DNA of 64,000 nt from Rhodobacteraceae bacterium UBA6213 (GTDB lineage Bacteria; Pseudomonadota; Alphaproteobacteria; Rhodobacterales; Rhodobacteraceae), in contig DISJ01000013.1 of assembly GCA_002421605.1 (NCBI GenBank), positions 224,112 to 288,111 on the forward strand, in the 5' to 3' direction. Every line of letters starts with the position of its first letter. Positions within the stretch are counted from its first letter, which is position 1. The notes below the pieces were generated by a model, which made no database searches, was not told where the DNA came from, and worked only from the letters and a program-made list of their open reading frames with translations. Shown piece by piece: positions 9,154-18,603 of the stretch. The position numbers and the translations under genes are program-made.

Positions 9154-10371
9154 TCAGGCAAGCGTGGTTTCAATTTGGGCGGTGGCGTGCAGGGTGCGGT
9201 GCACTGGGCATTTGTCGGCAATTGCCAACAGCGATGCACGCTCGGCCTCGGAAAGTTCGCCGTGCAGATAGATGGTGCGGCGGAACACATCGACCTTGGG
9301 TTTGACCGTGCCACTGCTTTCGCTGTCTTCAAGATGGCACTTGTTGTGGGTCACGTCACAACTGACCTGCGTCAGCTCTATGCCCTTGCGGCGGGCATAC
9401 ATTCGGATCGTCATCGTGGTGCACGCACCCAGCGCGGCAGAAAGCAGCTGGTAGGGGCTGGGCCCAAGGTCAGTGCCGCCCACGCTCGCCGGCTCATCCG
9501 CCACAATCTGATGCCGCCCGCCGATCAAGATATCTTGTCGAAAACCTGAAGCCTCGGCTTCAGCCACCCGCACGACGCCTTCGGGTGCCCCTGCGGCTGT
9601 CGGTTCCGGCGCAAGATCGAGGTATCGGCTTGACCAGGTCGAAATAACGTCAGCGGCGTATTCAGCATCGTGCTCTCGGGTAAGCATGTGATCGGCGTTG
9701 TCGAGCGAAATGAAACTTTTAGGGTGACGCGCGCGCTGAAAGATCGCGCTGGCGTTTTCGATGCCCACCACCTCGTCGCGCGGGCCGTGCAGCACCAGCA
9801 AGGCGGCGCCAAGTTTTGGTAGCGCATCTTCGAGCGACGCTTGCGCGATGTCTTCCAGAAACTGACGGCGGATTTCAAAGCTGCGGCCAACCAAGGTAAC
9901 CGTCGCAGCACCGGTGCGGTGAGTTTCGTCAAGCTTGCCGTCAAAGTTTTGCGCGACATGCGCGGGGTCTGACGGCGCACCAATTGTGACCACCGCGCGC
10001 AAACCCGCAACCCTTGGCGCCGCCACAATAGCCGCAGCGCCGCCCAGCGAATGTCCGATCAAAATTTGCGCAGGCATTCCCGCCGCCGCCATCCACTCGA
10101 CGGCAGAGATCAGATCGGCCACGTTTGAGGAAAAGTTAGTGCTGGCAAATTCACCGCGCGAATGGCCGAGTCCGGTGAAGTCAAAGCGCAACACCGCAAT
10201 GCCGAGCGCCGCAAGGCGCCCCGCGATGCGGCGCGCGGCAGCAATGTCTTTGGAGCAGGTAAAGCAATGCGCAAGTATGGCCGCGGCACGAACCGGGCCT
10301 TCGGGGCGATCAAGCCGCGCGGCAAGAACCGCGCCCGAGGCTCCGCTGAAACTGACCTTTTCGCTGCGCAT
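9154..10371 (-). CDS. Bifunctional alpha/beta hydrolase-OsmC family protein
   Basis: A 405-residue fusion. Residues about 1-255 form an alpha/beta hydrolase with nucleophile motif GHSLGG (near residue 97), an acidic residue in GPRDEVV and a histidine in DNADHML, giving a full Ser-Asp-His set. Residues about 265-405 form an OsmC/Ohr domain with the two redox cysteines in LGACTTMTIRMYARRKG and DKCPVHRTLH. OsmC domains reduce organic hydroperoxides with thiols. The joining of the two domains is a known arrangement in proteobacteria, but its physiological substrate is not settled. An AGGAGG site precedes the start. It stands alone, with decayed genes downstream. Confidence 0.92.
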   Translation of the reverse strand: MRSEKVSFSGASGAVLAARLDRPEGPVRAAAILAHCFTCSKDIAAARRIAGRLAALGIAVLRFDFTGLGHSRGEFASTNFSSNVADLISAVEWMAAAGMPAQILIGHSLGGAAAIVAAPRVAGLRAVVTIGAPSDPAHVAQNFDGKLDETHRTGAATVTLVGRSFEIRRQFLEDIAQASLEDALPKLGAALLVLHGPRDEVVGIENASAIFQRARHPKSFISLDNADHMLTREHDAEYAADVISTWSSRYLDLAPEPTAAGAPEGVVRVAEAEASGFRQDILIGGRHQIVADEPASVGGTDLGPSPYQLLSAALGACTTMTIRMYARRKGIELTQVSCDVTHNKCHLEDSESSGTVKPKVDVFRRTIYLHGELSEAERASLLAIADKCPVHRTLHATAQIETTLA

Positions 10372-10728
10372 GACAAAGCCTCCTGCTGGTTGATCGAATA
10401 AGTTGTCGCAAAGCGCCGCCGGTTCGCCCTAGCGGCGGGTCTTGATTTCTTGGCTGGCAGCGGTCTGAACCCGCGTCAGTACCGCGCCAAGTGCTCTGCC
10501 GATTTTGGCAAAAGCGTGCTGGGCAATACCCTTTTAGCACAGCGTCGCCCAAAGTTCGTTCTCGTGCTTCTATGGTGAATGACCATCCAGAAGGTGCTGC
10601 GTTACAGCCGCCCTAGTTTTAGCCACGGGTGTGCAACACACATCCGCCGCCGCGTTGAGGCATAAGGCTGATGCACCTATAACAAGAAACCCCGCGCGAG
10701 TCTGATACTGCCGACCCGCCCGCCTAGG
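10372..10728. other. Gene-free stretch between the OsmC fusion and the ABC exporter pair
   Basis: About 357 bases. Short open frames exist but none has a start, ribosome-binding site and protein-like composition together. A minus-strand stretch near 10430-10530 could read AFAKIGRALGAVLTRVQ before a stop and might be the end of a lost gene, but it is too short to assign. I see no terminator, repeat or convincing promoter beyond the ribosome-binding site of the fusion gene. Confidence 0.5.
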
Positions 10729-12672
10729 CTAGGTGCGCGAACCTGTATCGTTCTTGTCGGGTTCTTCGGCGTTTGCTTGCGCCGTTTGCGGTGCGGCGGC
10801 GGCCGCGCCCGCCAGCGGGATGTCATCAAACGACGCGTAGCTCATCGAATAGAGGCTGGAATAAAGCCCGCCCGACTTGATCAACTCTTGATGGCTGCCC
10901 TGCTCGATCAACTCGCCATTCGCAAGAACGATGATCCGGTCAGCATCGCGGATGGTCGCAAGGCGGTGGGCAATAACCAGCCCGGTGCGCCCCTGCAGCA
11001 GCGTCTGCAACGCCTTCTGGATCAGCATTTCGGTGTAACTGTCGATGCTGGCTGTCGCCTCGTCAAGCACGAGGATCTTGGCATCGGCAACCAATGCGCG
11101 CGCAAAACTGACAAGCTGGCGCTGCCCCAGTGACAGGCTTCCACCACGCTCGCCCATCATCGTCTCATAGCCCTGCGGCAGTGCCATGATGAAATCATGC
11201 GCGCCCACCGCAATGGCCGCTGCAACCACATCTTCGCGGCTGGCATCGGCTTTGTTGAAGCGGATGTTTTCCAGCACAGTCCCGGTGAACAGGAACGGCT
11301 CTTGCAAAACCATCGCAATCTGGCGCCCAAGCGAGGCTTGCGTGAGTGCGCGCACATCATGGCCGCCGACCAGAACCTGACCCTGCTGCACGTCATAGAA
11401 CCGGTGCGCCAGCGCCATCGCACTCGACTTGCCAGATCCGGTCGGGCCGATAAGTGCCACTGTCTCGCCGGGATTTACGCGAAAGCTGAGGTTTTTCAAT
11501 ATCGGTTGCGCCGGGTTGTAGCCAAAGGTCACATCGCGAAACTCGACCGATCCATCCATGTCCGGCCCTAGCTCGATAGCGTCAGGCGCGTCTGTAATAT
11601 CAACCGGCACGTCCAGCACTTCGGTTAGCCGCTGTCCCGATGCCATCGCCCGCTGCATCACCGAATACTGCATAGTGAGCGAGCGGATCGGGTCGAAAAA
11701 CCGCTGGATGTAGAACAGGAACGCAACCATCACGCCCACATCCAGCCGCTGATCAAGCACCATTGCGCCGCCGACCACAACCAGCACCGCCATGGCGATA
11801 CCGGTAAGGCTGTCAACGATTGGGACCATCACCTGCGCATATTTCGCGGCTTTGCGGTGGGCGCGCAGATTGGCGCTCGCCTTATCGTCATATAGCGCAA
11901 AGTTGACCTGTTGGCGGCCCATGCTTTGCACAGTACGCACCCCGTGGATTGCCTCGGCCAGCGCACCGTTGGCGACCGAGTTCGATTCATGCGCTGCCAT
12001 GAAGGCAAGACGCGCGCGCGGCAGCCAAAAGATACGCACCACAAACAGCACCGGCAGCACTGCAAGCGTCAAAAGCCCAAGTTCGACGTTGAGCCACAGC
12101 ATCAGGAACACGATGCCGAACAAAAGCACGATATCGCCCACCGACAGCACAGAGGTTTCCAGAAACTCTTGCATCGCGTTCACGTCGCCTTGCAGGCGCG
12201 ACATCAGCCTGCCGACTTCGGTCTTGTCCATGAACGAAAGCGACACCCGCTGCAGGTGCCCAAACATCGCAGTGCGAATATCGAAAAGCACATTTTCAGC
12301 GGTTTTGCCGACGATACTTTCCTGCACCCAACTGGCCGCAAAGTTGAGCGCGATGGCGATTGCAAAGGCCAGCATCGAAAGGTTCAACGCCGAGCGCGCT
12401 TCGGCACCCTCGCCAAGGCCGGTGTCGATGGCATGGCGAATAATCAGCGGTATGGCGAGCTGCGTGCCGGTAAAAAGCAAAACAGCGGCAACGGCGAGCG
12501 CCAGTTTCAGCCGGTAGGGCCGCACGAAGGCCCAGATCCGCCGCACAATCCGGCGATCAAAGACCCGGCCGAACATTTCTTCTTCGATACGGTGCGAGCC
12601 CACCACAGCGCGCGGCGGGCGGCGGCCATCTTCGCGCACATCGTTGCGTTCGGTTTCTTGTTCCGCGGCCAT
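10729..12672 (-). CDS. ABC exporter half-transporter (permease-ATPase), heterodimer subunit B
   Basis: A 647-residue half-transporter with six membrane helices (about residues 45-320) and an ATPase domain. Walker A is GPTGSGKS, signature LSLGQRQL and Walker B ILVLDEATASID with the catalytic glutamate. The non-standard signature matters because the partner at 12672-14636 has an aspartate in place of the Walker B glutamate. In the dimer, those two features fall in the same composite site, as in YheI/YheH-type and MdlA/MdlB-type exporters. The start shares one base with the partner's stop. A tail rich in Ala follows the ATPase domain. Likely a drug or lipid exporter of the inner membrane; substrate unknown. 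Confidence 0.92.
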   Translation of the reverse strand: MAAEQETERNDVREDGRRPPRAVVGSHRIEEEMFGRVFDRRIVRRIWAFVRPYRLKLALAVAAVLLFTGTQLAIPLIIRHAIDTGLGEGAEARSALNLSMLAFAIAIALNFAASWVQESIVGKTAENVLFDIRTAMFGHLQRVSLSFMDKTEVGRLMSRLQGDVNAMQEFLETSVLSVGDIVLLFGIVFLMLWLNVELGLLTLAVLPVLFVVRIFWLPRARLAFMAAHESNSVANGALAEAIHGVRTVQSMGRQQVNFALYDDKASANLRAHRKAAKYAQVMVPIVDSLTGIAMAVLVVVGGAMVLDQRLDVGVMVAFLFYIQRFFDPIRSLTMQYSVMQRAMASGQRLTEVLDVPVDITDAPDAIELGPDMDGSVEFRDVTFGYNPAQPILKNLSFRVNPGETVALIGPTGSGKSSAMALAHRFYDVQQGQVLVGGHDVRALTQASLGRQIAMVLQEPFLFTGTVLENIRFNKADASREDVVAAAIAVGAHDFIMALPQGYETMMGERGGSLSLGQRQLVSFARALVADAKILVLDEATASIDSYTEMLIQKALQTLLQGRTGLVIAHRLATIRDADRIIVLANGELIEQGSHQELIKSGGLYSSLYSMSYASFDDIPLAGAAAAAPQTAQANAEEPDKNDTGSRT

Positions 12673-14636
12673 CAGCCCTTGCCTCCACTGGCTTCAGGGC
12701 GAACTTGCAGATCATAAAGCGCCCGGTATCGCCCGTTCAGCGCCAACAGTTCGTCGTGGGTGCCAGATTCCACGATCTCGCCTTTTTCGACGAACAGGAT
12801 GCGGTCTGAATGCATCAGCGAGCTGAGCCGGTGCGCCACAATAATAGTTACCCTCTCGCTAGCGTGTTCCCGTATCTCATCGCGAATTTGGCGTTCGGTG
12901 TTGGCATCTACTGCCGCCGTGGAATCATCAAACACCAGCACCGCCGGGTTGAGCATCAGCGTGCGCGCAATCGACATGCGCTGGCGCTGCCCGCCTGAGA
13001 GCGAGGCGCCGCGTTCGCCAACAACCGTGCGATAGCCCGAGGGCAGACCCATGATGTAGCGGTGCAGCTGCGCCGAGCCACTGGCCCGTTCAATCCGGTC
13101 TGTTTTTGCCCAGGGGTCGCCATAGGCGATGTTGTTCTCGAGGCTTGTGGTAAACAGGAACACGTCCTGTTGCACCACCGCAACCGCCCGGCGCAGCGAC
13201 TGCAGGGTCGCCTTGCGGATATCCTGCCCATCGATGCTGATGCACCCACCGGTCACATCATAAAACCGCGGAATCAGGTGCGCGATCGTAGTTTTTCCAC
13301 TGCCGGGCGGACCGATCAAACCGATTGTCTCGCCGCGCCGGGCCTCAAAGCTGATGTTTCGCAAGGCAGGGCGGCCATCGGCACCGGGGTAGGAAAAATC
13401 GACATTCTCGAAACGCAGCACGCCATCGGTCACAACCAGATCATGGGCGTCGGGCGCGTTCTGCACCGCCAGTTCCAGATCAAGCATCGCAAAGATTCGC
13501 GCGCCGCAAGTTGAGGTGCGCGCGAAGGAATTGACCAGCAGGCCAAGCTGGCGCACCGGCATCTGCAGGATTGTCATAAAGGTCAGGAAAGAGGCAAGCG
13601 TGCCCACCGTAATCTGCCCCGTGGCAACCTTGCTGCCGCCAACCCAAAGCACCAGCCCCATCGCCATGAAGAACGACAATGTCATGGCGCTGGTGTTGCG
13701 CACGCGGATATCGACACGCTGATGCGCAAGCTGCAGCGCACGTTCTGAGGCGACCGCAAATTTCTGCATCTCGTGCGGCTGCGCCGCAAAGGCCCTTACC
13801 ACGCGGATACCGCCGAGGTTTTCCTCCATCACACGGCTTAACACCGAAAGCCGCTCTTGCAGCTCTAGCCAAGTACCGCGCAACCGAAGCTGCGTGACCG
13901 ACGACCGCCAGGCCACAAACGGCACAAAGCTTAGCGCCATGAGGCCAAGCAGCAGGTCGGTTGAAAGCAGCATGTAGCCGCCGATACCGATAAGGATCGA
14001 CAGCAGCACGATCCGCACCAACCCGGTTGAAAAGAACATCCGCACACCTTCAAGATCGAGCATACCGAGTGTGATCAGATCGCCGGAGTGGACGCGGTCG
14101 TGAAAGCCAAAGCTGAGGTTCTGGATCTTTTCATAATAGGCCAGCCGCAGCACGTAGCCGGTATGATGTCCCACAGATTCGCTGAAGTAGTTCTGCAAGG
14201 TGGTGAAAATGCCGCGCAGCACCGAGACCAGCAGCACCAGCAGTGCCGTTGCCAGCAGCGCCGAACGCGCTGCGGTTTCTTCGGCGCCGCCGCTTACCAA
14301 TAGCTGCGTCTGGTCGATCGCACGGCCCAAAAGCCGCGGTATCACCAACTGCATCGACGCAGCAACCAGCGTTGAAACCAGCGCGATCGTAACCGCCCAG
14401 CGGCTTTGCATATCGATGCGCACAACACGGGCGATAGTGCCCAATCCGTCACGCCATCCGGTCACAGAGGTGTGCCGCATCAATTCGGCAATATCGGGAA
14501 GGCGGTCTTGAGGGGCAGCGCTCAACGCTCGAATCCAGGCATCAATTTGATTTGCAACCCTTCCATATTTCGCGGGTGCGCGCGGACTGCAACACCGAAT
14601 TTTCGCGGCCACGCCGCGCGAACGCGCGCATATCAT
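12672..14636 (-). CDS. ABC exporter half-transporter (permease-ATPase), heterodimer subunit A with degenerate site
   Basis: A protein of up to 654 residues with six membrane helices and an ATPase domain. Walker A is GPPGSGKT and the signature LSGGQRQR is canonical, but Walker B reads AVLVFDDSTAAVD, with Asp where the catalytic Glu should be. Its own ATP site is therefore expected to bind but hardly hydrolyse ATP, typical of asymmetric exporters. The start is uncertain. ATG at 14636 gives an Arg/Cys-rich leader unlike relatives, but homology to the N-terminal IDAWIRA segment begins near residue 31, so a downstream ATG (14480) would be too short. GTG at residue 9 is an alternative. It is the first gene of the pair. 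Confidence 0.9.
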   Translation of the reverse strand: MICARSRGVAAKIRCCSPRAPAKYGRVANQIDAWIRALSAAPQDRLPDIAELMRHTSVTGWRDGLGTIARVVRIDMQSRWAVTIALVSTLVAASMQLVIPRLLGRAIDQTQLLVSGGAEETAARSALLATALLVLLVSVLRGIFTTLQNYFSESVGHHTGYVLRLAYYEKIQNLSFGFHDRVHSGDLITLGMLDLEGVRMFFSTGLVRIVLLSILIGIGGYMLLSTDLLLGLMALSFVPFVAWRSSVTQLRLRGTWLELQERLSVLSRVMEENLGGIRVVRAFAAQPHEMQKFAVASERALQLAHQRVDIRVRNTSAMTLSFFMAMGLVLWVGGSKVATGQITVGTLASFLTFMTILQMPVRQLGLLVNSFARTSTCGARIFAMLDLELAVQNAPDAHDLVVTDGVLRFENVDFSYPGADGRPALRNISFEARRGETIGLIGPPGSGKTTIAHLIPRFYDVTGGCISIDGQDIRKATLQSLRRAVAVVQQDVFLFTTSLENNIAYGDPWAKTDRIERASGSAQLHRYIMGLPSGYRTVVGERGASLSGGQRQRMSIARTLMLNPAVLVFDDSTAAVDANTERQIRDEIREHASERVTIIVAHRLSSLMHSDRILFVEKGEIVESGTHDELLALNGRYRALYDLQVRPEASGGKG

Positions 14637-14665
14637 TCCGTCGCGGCCGTCCGAAAGGAAGCTAG

Positions 14666-14923
14666 ATGAAAGTTGCGGAAATGAACTGGGGTCAGTTTGA
14701 ACGCTGGCTCAAGACCGATGATCTTACGGTCTTGCCGCTTGGCCGCAGCGAACAGCAGGCGAACCTTTCGCTTTTGGCCGGCTCAATTCTTGCAGAAAAG
14801 GTCGCATTCGACGCGGCTGAACCCTTGGGGATTCCGGTGTTTCCAGTCGCACCCTACGGCCTTACCCAATATTTCCTCGAGTATCCCCGCTCTGCCTGCC
14901 TGCGGATGGAAACTTATATGCGC
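14666..14923 (+). pseudogene. Creatininase-family amidohydrolase, truncated and with lost metal ligands
   Basis: The start is well formed (AAGGAAG before ATG) and the first 86 codons follow the creatininase family closely: MKVAEMNWGQFERWL, VLPLGRSEQQANLSL, AEPLGIPVFPVAPYGLTQYF and LRMETYM. The family then continues for about 170 more residues, but here the frame runs into unrelated sequence that is the reverse strand of the HlyD gene end (14996 onward). Two metal-ligand positions are also changed: the family has EQH followed by an Asp about nine residues on, whereas this has EQQ and Gly. So it is both truncated and inactive. It diverges from the ABC exporter pair, 29 bases away. Confidence 0.83.
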
Positions 14924-14995
14924 CCTGACGACCGACAACTGGCCGTAAGGCAAGGTAGAACGGACGCAGCGCGGGCACAAACCACGCCGCGCCGC

Positions 14996-16240
14996 TCATT
15001 CCACCTTGCGCTGCTGCACCCGGGTGCCGTCAAGCACGGCGGCAGAGGGGTAGAGAATGACCTTTTCGCCCACCTGAAGGCCGTGGCGGATTTCTGCGAG
15101 GGTGCCGTTGTTTTGGCCAATTTCAACTGGGCGCTTAACTGCCTTGCCGTCTTGCGCCACGAATACCGCCCATTCTTCGCCGCTGCGGAACATCGCGCTT
15201 GATGGCACCCTGACCACGTCCTCGCCCTGCCAGACCACAATGCGCGCCTCAACCCGATAGCCGTGGCCAAGCGCACGTCGATCTTCGGCGGGGCCGGTCA
15301 GCGCAATGGTCACGGGCACGCGCTGCTCTTCCACGCCGAGCGCTGAGAACTTGGTGATCGCAAAGGGATCGATCCGGCGAACCTTGCCCGCTAGCGGCAC
15401 CTCGCCGCCCCAATCGTCAATGACGACCGGATCACCCACCTCTACCTGCACCGCGTCCGACGAGATCAATTGCACCACCACCTCTAGCCCATCCGCGATG
15501 TTGCCGATTTCCATGATCGGGGTACCGGCGGGCAACGTGGTCTCGCTTTGCTGCATGATCTGCAAGATGCGCCCCGTGGCAGGCGCCCAAAGCGGGATAT
15601 CGTCGCTGGTCTGTTCACGCAGCGCAGCCGCCAGCCCGCGATCGTCAAACCCGATCAAAAGTGCGCGCGCGTTGTTCAGTTCCGCCTCGCGCATCGAAAT
15701 CGCGGCCTCGGCGGTTTCAACTTGAGCCACGGCCACGCGCCGTTTTTGGCGGGCGCTATCGAGCGCGGATTCGCTGGCAATCTGGCGGTCAGCAAGCTGT
15801 TCGGTGCGCGCCAGTTCGCTTTCGGCAAAATCGCGACTGGCCATCGCCACGTTCAGATCCGCTTGGGCAAGGCGCACGGCGGCTTCGGCAGCCTGCACAG
15901 CAGCCAGCGCCTGTTCGCGCGTGCGAACATCAAGTGCCGCCGGGTTGATGGGCAGCATATGTGCCACCACGGTTTCACCGCGCACCACCGCATCGCCCGG
16001 CTTGACCTCGACCCGTTGCAGACGGCCCGCAACCGGAGTTGAGACGACATAGGCCTCGGCTACCTGCGCGCGCCCCTCTTCGTCGATCGTTACCATCATG
16101 GCACCACGCGTCACCTCGCCCAGATCCACCATCAGGGCGCGGGGCCAGAACGCCGCTGCCAGCGCACTGCCAACCAGCACCGCAACAACCAGCGTCAAAA
16201 ACAGCCGCGAGCTTCTCTTCTTGCGTTGAGCCATGATCAA
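14996..16240 (-). CDS. HlyD/MacA-like membrane fusion protein
   Basis: A 414-residue periplasmic adaptor with an N-terminal membrane anchor (RLFLTLVVAVLVGSALAAAFW, residues 11-31). A lipoyl/barrel-sandwich part (VVSTPVAGRLQRVEVKPGDAVVRGETV) is split by a helical hairpin at about residues 85-180, and a beta-barrel end follows. It links an inner-membrane transporter to an outer-membrane channel. It overlaps the FtsX-type permease gene by 4 bases and is the last gene of the six-gene efflux operon, so it probably serves the ABC system encoded just upstream. No TolC-like outer-membrane gene is in the window. Confidence 0.9.
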   Translation of the reverse strand: MIMAQRKKRSSRLFLTLVVAVLVGSALAAAFWPRALMVDLGEVTRGAMMVTIDEEGRAQVAEAYVVSTPVAGRLQRVEVKPGDAVVRGETVVAHMLPINPAALDVRTREQALAAVQAAEAAVRLAQADLNVAMASRDFAESELARTEQLADRQIASESALDSARQKRRVAVAQVETAEAAISMREAELNNARALLIGFDDRGLAAALREQTSDDIPLWAPATGRILQIMQQSETTLPAGTPIMEIGNIADGLEVVVQLISSDAVQVEVGDPVVIDDWGGEVPLAGKVRRIDPFAITKFSALGVEEQRVPVTIALTGPAEDRRALGHGYRVEARIVVWQGEDVVRVPSSAMFRSGEEWAVFVAQDGKAVKRPVEIGQNNGTLAEIRHGLQVGEKVILYPSAAVLDGTRVQQRKVE

Positions 16241-18603
16241 TCCCGTGCCTTGAGCGCCACGATCAGGTCGGCCCGATCAAGGTCGCGTTTTACAATCCAT
16301 CCCGATACCAACGCCGCGCCAAGCACAACAAGCATACCCTGCCCGTAGCTGACCGGGTCGAAGACAGCCGGAATCTGGTAGAGGTCAGTCGAAAAGCCCG
16401 CAGCGATGCCGAACGACAGATAATACCCCAGCAGCGCGCCCACAGGTATTGCGACCAGCGTGACCACCGCCAGTTCACCCAATAGCACGAACGCCACCTC
16501 GCCGCTGGAAAACCCGATCACGCGTAGCGACGCAAGGTCGCGCGACCGCTCGGCCAGCGCGATCCGCGCCGCGTTGTAAACGATGCCAAAAGTGATGACG
16601 AAGGCGAGCGAGCCCATCACATAGCGAATTGCGCCCGCGCCCTCGTTCATGATCCGCAAGAAAGCTTCGCGCGCCTGCGATTTGACGCTGACACCTGCGA
16701 CGGTCGGCATGTCTTGCAATGCGGTGTAGATGGCGTCGGCCTGCGCTTCGTCGATCATGAGATAGGCGCCCGAGATCCGGTCGGGTTCGCCGAGGCTTTG
16801 GTTCAATGCGGCTAAATCCATGTAGGCAGGCGAGCCAAGCAAGGTCTGTGCGGTGCCCGCCACTGGAATTTCCAGCAGCGGCTGACGGCCCTCACGCACA
16901 TCCACGGTCAGCGTGTCGCCCGGCACCACCCCCAGCATACCCGCCAGCACATCCGACAGGATCACGCCACTTTGGGGCAGCGTGATCGGCTTCATCTGCT
17001 TATCGAGCGCGCGGTTCAACACCGGGTTCGTGGGCAACCCCGTCAGTGCGCCGCGCTGGCTTTCCAACCCATAGCGCATCACCACAGCCACGTTGCGCAC
17101 CGGCTCCACCCGCTCTACCCCCGGCAGGCGCGCCAATTCGAACAGAGTTTTGTCGCTGACCGGATGGGTGAAGTTGACCAACACATCGCTGCGATCCACG
17201 ACCGAAAAGGTCATATCAATCGTCTCATCAAAGCCCGCATAGATGGTGATCATCGACACTGAAAGCGCCATGCCACAGGCGATGCCGATCATCGCACCGG
17301 CCATGCGCCCAGGTTGGCGCGTCAAGCGCCGCAGCACCATGCGGCTTGGCTGATCAAGAAAGCGGTTGAGGCTATGGCCGATTGTGCCAGTGCGGCTGAA
17401 ATTTGGTGGTGCGGGTGCGCGCATCGCAATTGCCGGGGTTAGCGCAAAGACCTGACGCAAGACCAGCAGGCCCCCAGCAGACGCCGCAAGAATGCTGACC
17501 GTAACCCCGATCACGAAAGACGCTGGATCAAGCTCAAAGACCAGAAAAGGAAACTTGTAGTAGGTCGTATAAACCCCGATCAGTGCGCGCCCCGCCGCAA
17601 TTCCCCCCAAGCACCCCGCCAACGCCCCACCCACGGCAATGGCGAGGATCAGCTTGAAGTAATGCACCGCGACCTCCGCATTCGTATAGCCAAAGGCCTT
17701 CATCAGACCGATCTCTTCACGCTCGGATTGAACCATACGGCTGATGACGATGTAGAGCAGAAAGGCCGCAACCCCCAAAAAGATCGGGGGCACCCCGATT
17801 GCCGCCGCTTCCAGACCCGAAATCTCTTCCGAAATGAAGCGGTTGGACATCTGGTCCGCCAGTGGATAGGCGCCCGAGCCGCCGTAGGGTTCGAGCAGTT
17901 GATCGACGCGGTCAAGCACCTCGGCCTCGTTCGCACCACGCGCCAAGCCAATGAGTGCCTCGTTGAAGGCACCCGACAGATCATAGGCGGCGGCAAGGCC
18001 GGAGCGGCTGATCCAGATGACGCCAAAGCGCGCATCATCGGGCAGCAACTCGCCCGGCGCGGTGGTGTACAGAAACTCGGGGCTCTGGGCGAGTCCGACA
18101 ATGTCAAAGCTGCGTCGCGCACCGTTCATGGTGGCGTGCAGCGTGTCGCCCGGGCGCAGGCCATTGGCGGTCGCAAAGCTTTGTAGCAGCAAAATCTCGT
18201 CGGGGCGGCCCACAGCGGGCATCCGCCCGTTGGCTAGATAGACATCGTTCAGCGCGGGCGTGCCGCGATCTGGCAGCGACACCGCCTGCGCCTGCACCGG
18301 CAGCACCTGCCCCGCCAAATCAATCAACGCGCGACCTTGCACGCGCGTTTCGACCGCCGAGACACCGGGGATTTCGGCAAGCTGGCCCTTCAGCCGCTCG
18401 GGCGCGCGCGCAACGGGGGCAAAGATATCGGCCAGCCGATACCGGTCGTAATAGGCAGCGCGCGTTTCGGTTAGCGAGGCCGTCAGGCCGGTCATCATCA
18501 CCATCATCATCACGCCAACGGCGATCACGGCGCCAATTGCCGTGGCTTGGCCCTTCATGTGCCAGAGGTCGCGCAAAAGCTTGTGGTCAAGTGGGCTCAC
18601 CAC
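16237..18603 (-). CDS. ABC transporter permease with two FtsX domains
   Basis: A 788-residue inner-membrane protein. The first helix (ATAIGAVIAVGVMMMVMMTGL) is followed by a large periplasmic domain. Then come FtsX core regions near residues 265-390 (VAAFLLYIVISRMVQSEREEIG) and again at the C-terminus (FGIVYNAARIALAERSRDLA), the duplicated layout seen in large MacB/LolC-like permeases with about ten helices. FtsX-type transporters move signals or lipoproteins mechanically rather than passing substrate through a channel. It overlaps the ATPase gene by 7 bases and the HlyD gene by 4. With those two it forms a complete MacAB-like system whose substrate is not evident. Confidence 0.9.
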   Translation of the reverse strand: MVSPLDHKLLRDLWHMKGQATAIGAVIAVGVMMMVMMTGLTASLTETRAAYYDRYRLADIFAPVARAPERLKGQLAEIPGVSAVETRVQGRALIDLAGQVLPVQAQAVSLPDRGTPALNDVYLANGRMPAVGRPDEILLLQSFATANGLRPGDTLHATMNGARRSFDIVGLAQSPEFLYTTAPGELLPDDARFGVIWISRSGLAAAYDLSGAFNEALIGLARGANEAEVLDRVDQLLEPYGGSGAYPLADQMSNRFISEEISGLEAAAIGVPPIFLGVAAFLLYIVISRMVQSEREEIGLMKAFGYTNAEVAVHYFKLILAIAVGGALAGCLGGIAAGRALIGVYTTYYKFPFLVFELDPASFVIGVTVSILAASAGGLLVLRQVFALTPAIAMRAPAPPNFSRTGTIGHSLNRFLDQPSRMVLRRLTRQPGRMAGAMIGIACGMALSVSMITIYAGFDETIDMTFSVVDRSDVLVNFTHPVSDKTLFELARLPGVERVEPVRNVAVVMRYGLESQRGALTGLPTNPVLNRALDKQMKPITLPQSGVILSDVLAGMLGVVPGDTLTVDVREGRQPLLEIPVAGTAQTLLGSPAYMDLAALNQSLGEPDRISGAYLMIDEAQADAIYTALQDMPTVAGVSVKSQAREAFLRIMNEGAGAIRYVMGSLAFVITFGIVYNAARIALAERSRDLASLRVIGFSSGEVAFVLLGELAVVTLVAIPVGALLGYYLSFGIAAGFSTDLYQIPAVFDPVSYGQGMLVVLGAALVSGWIVKRDLDRADLIVALKARD

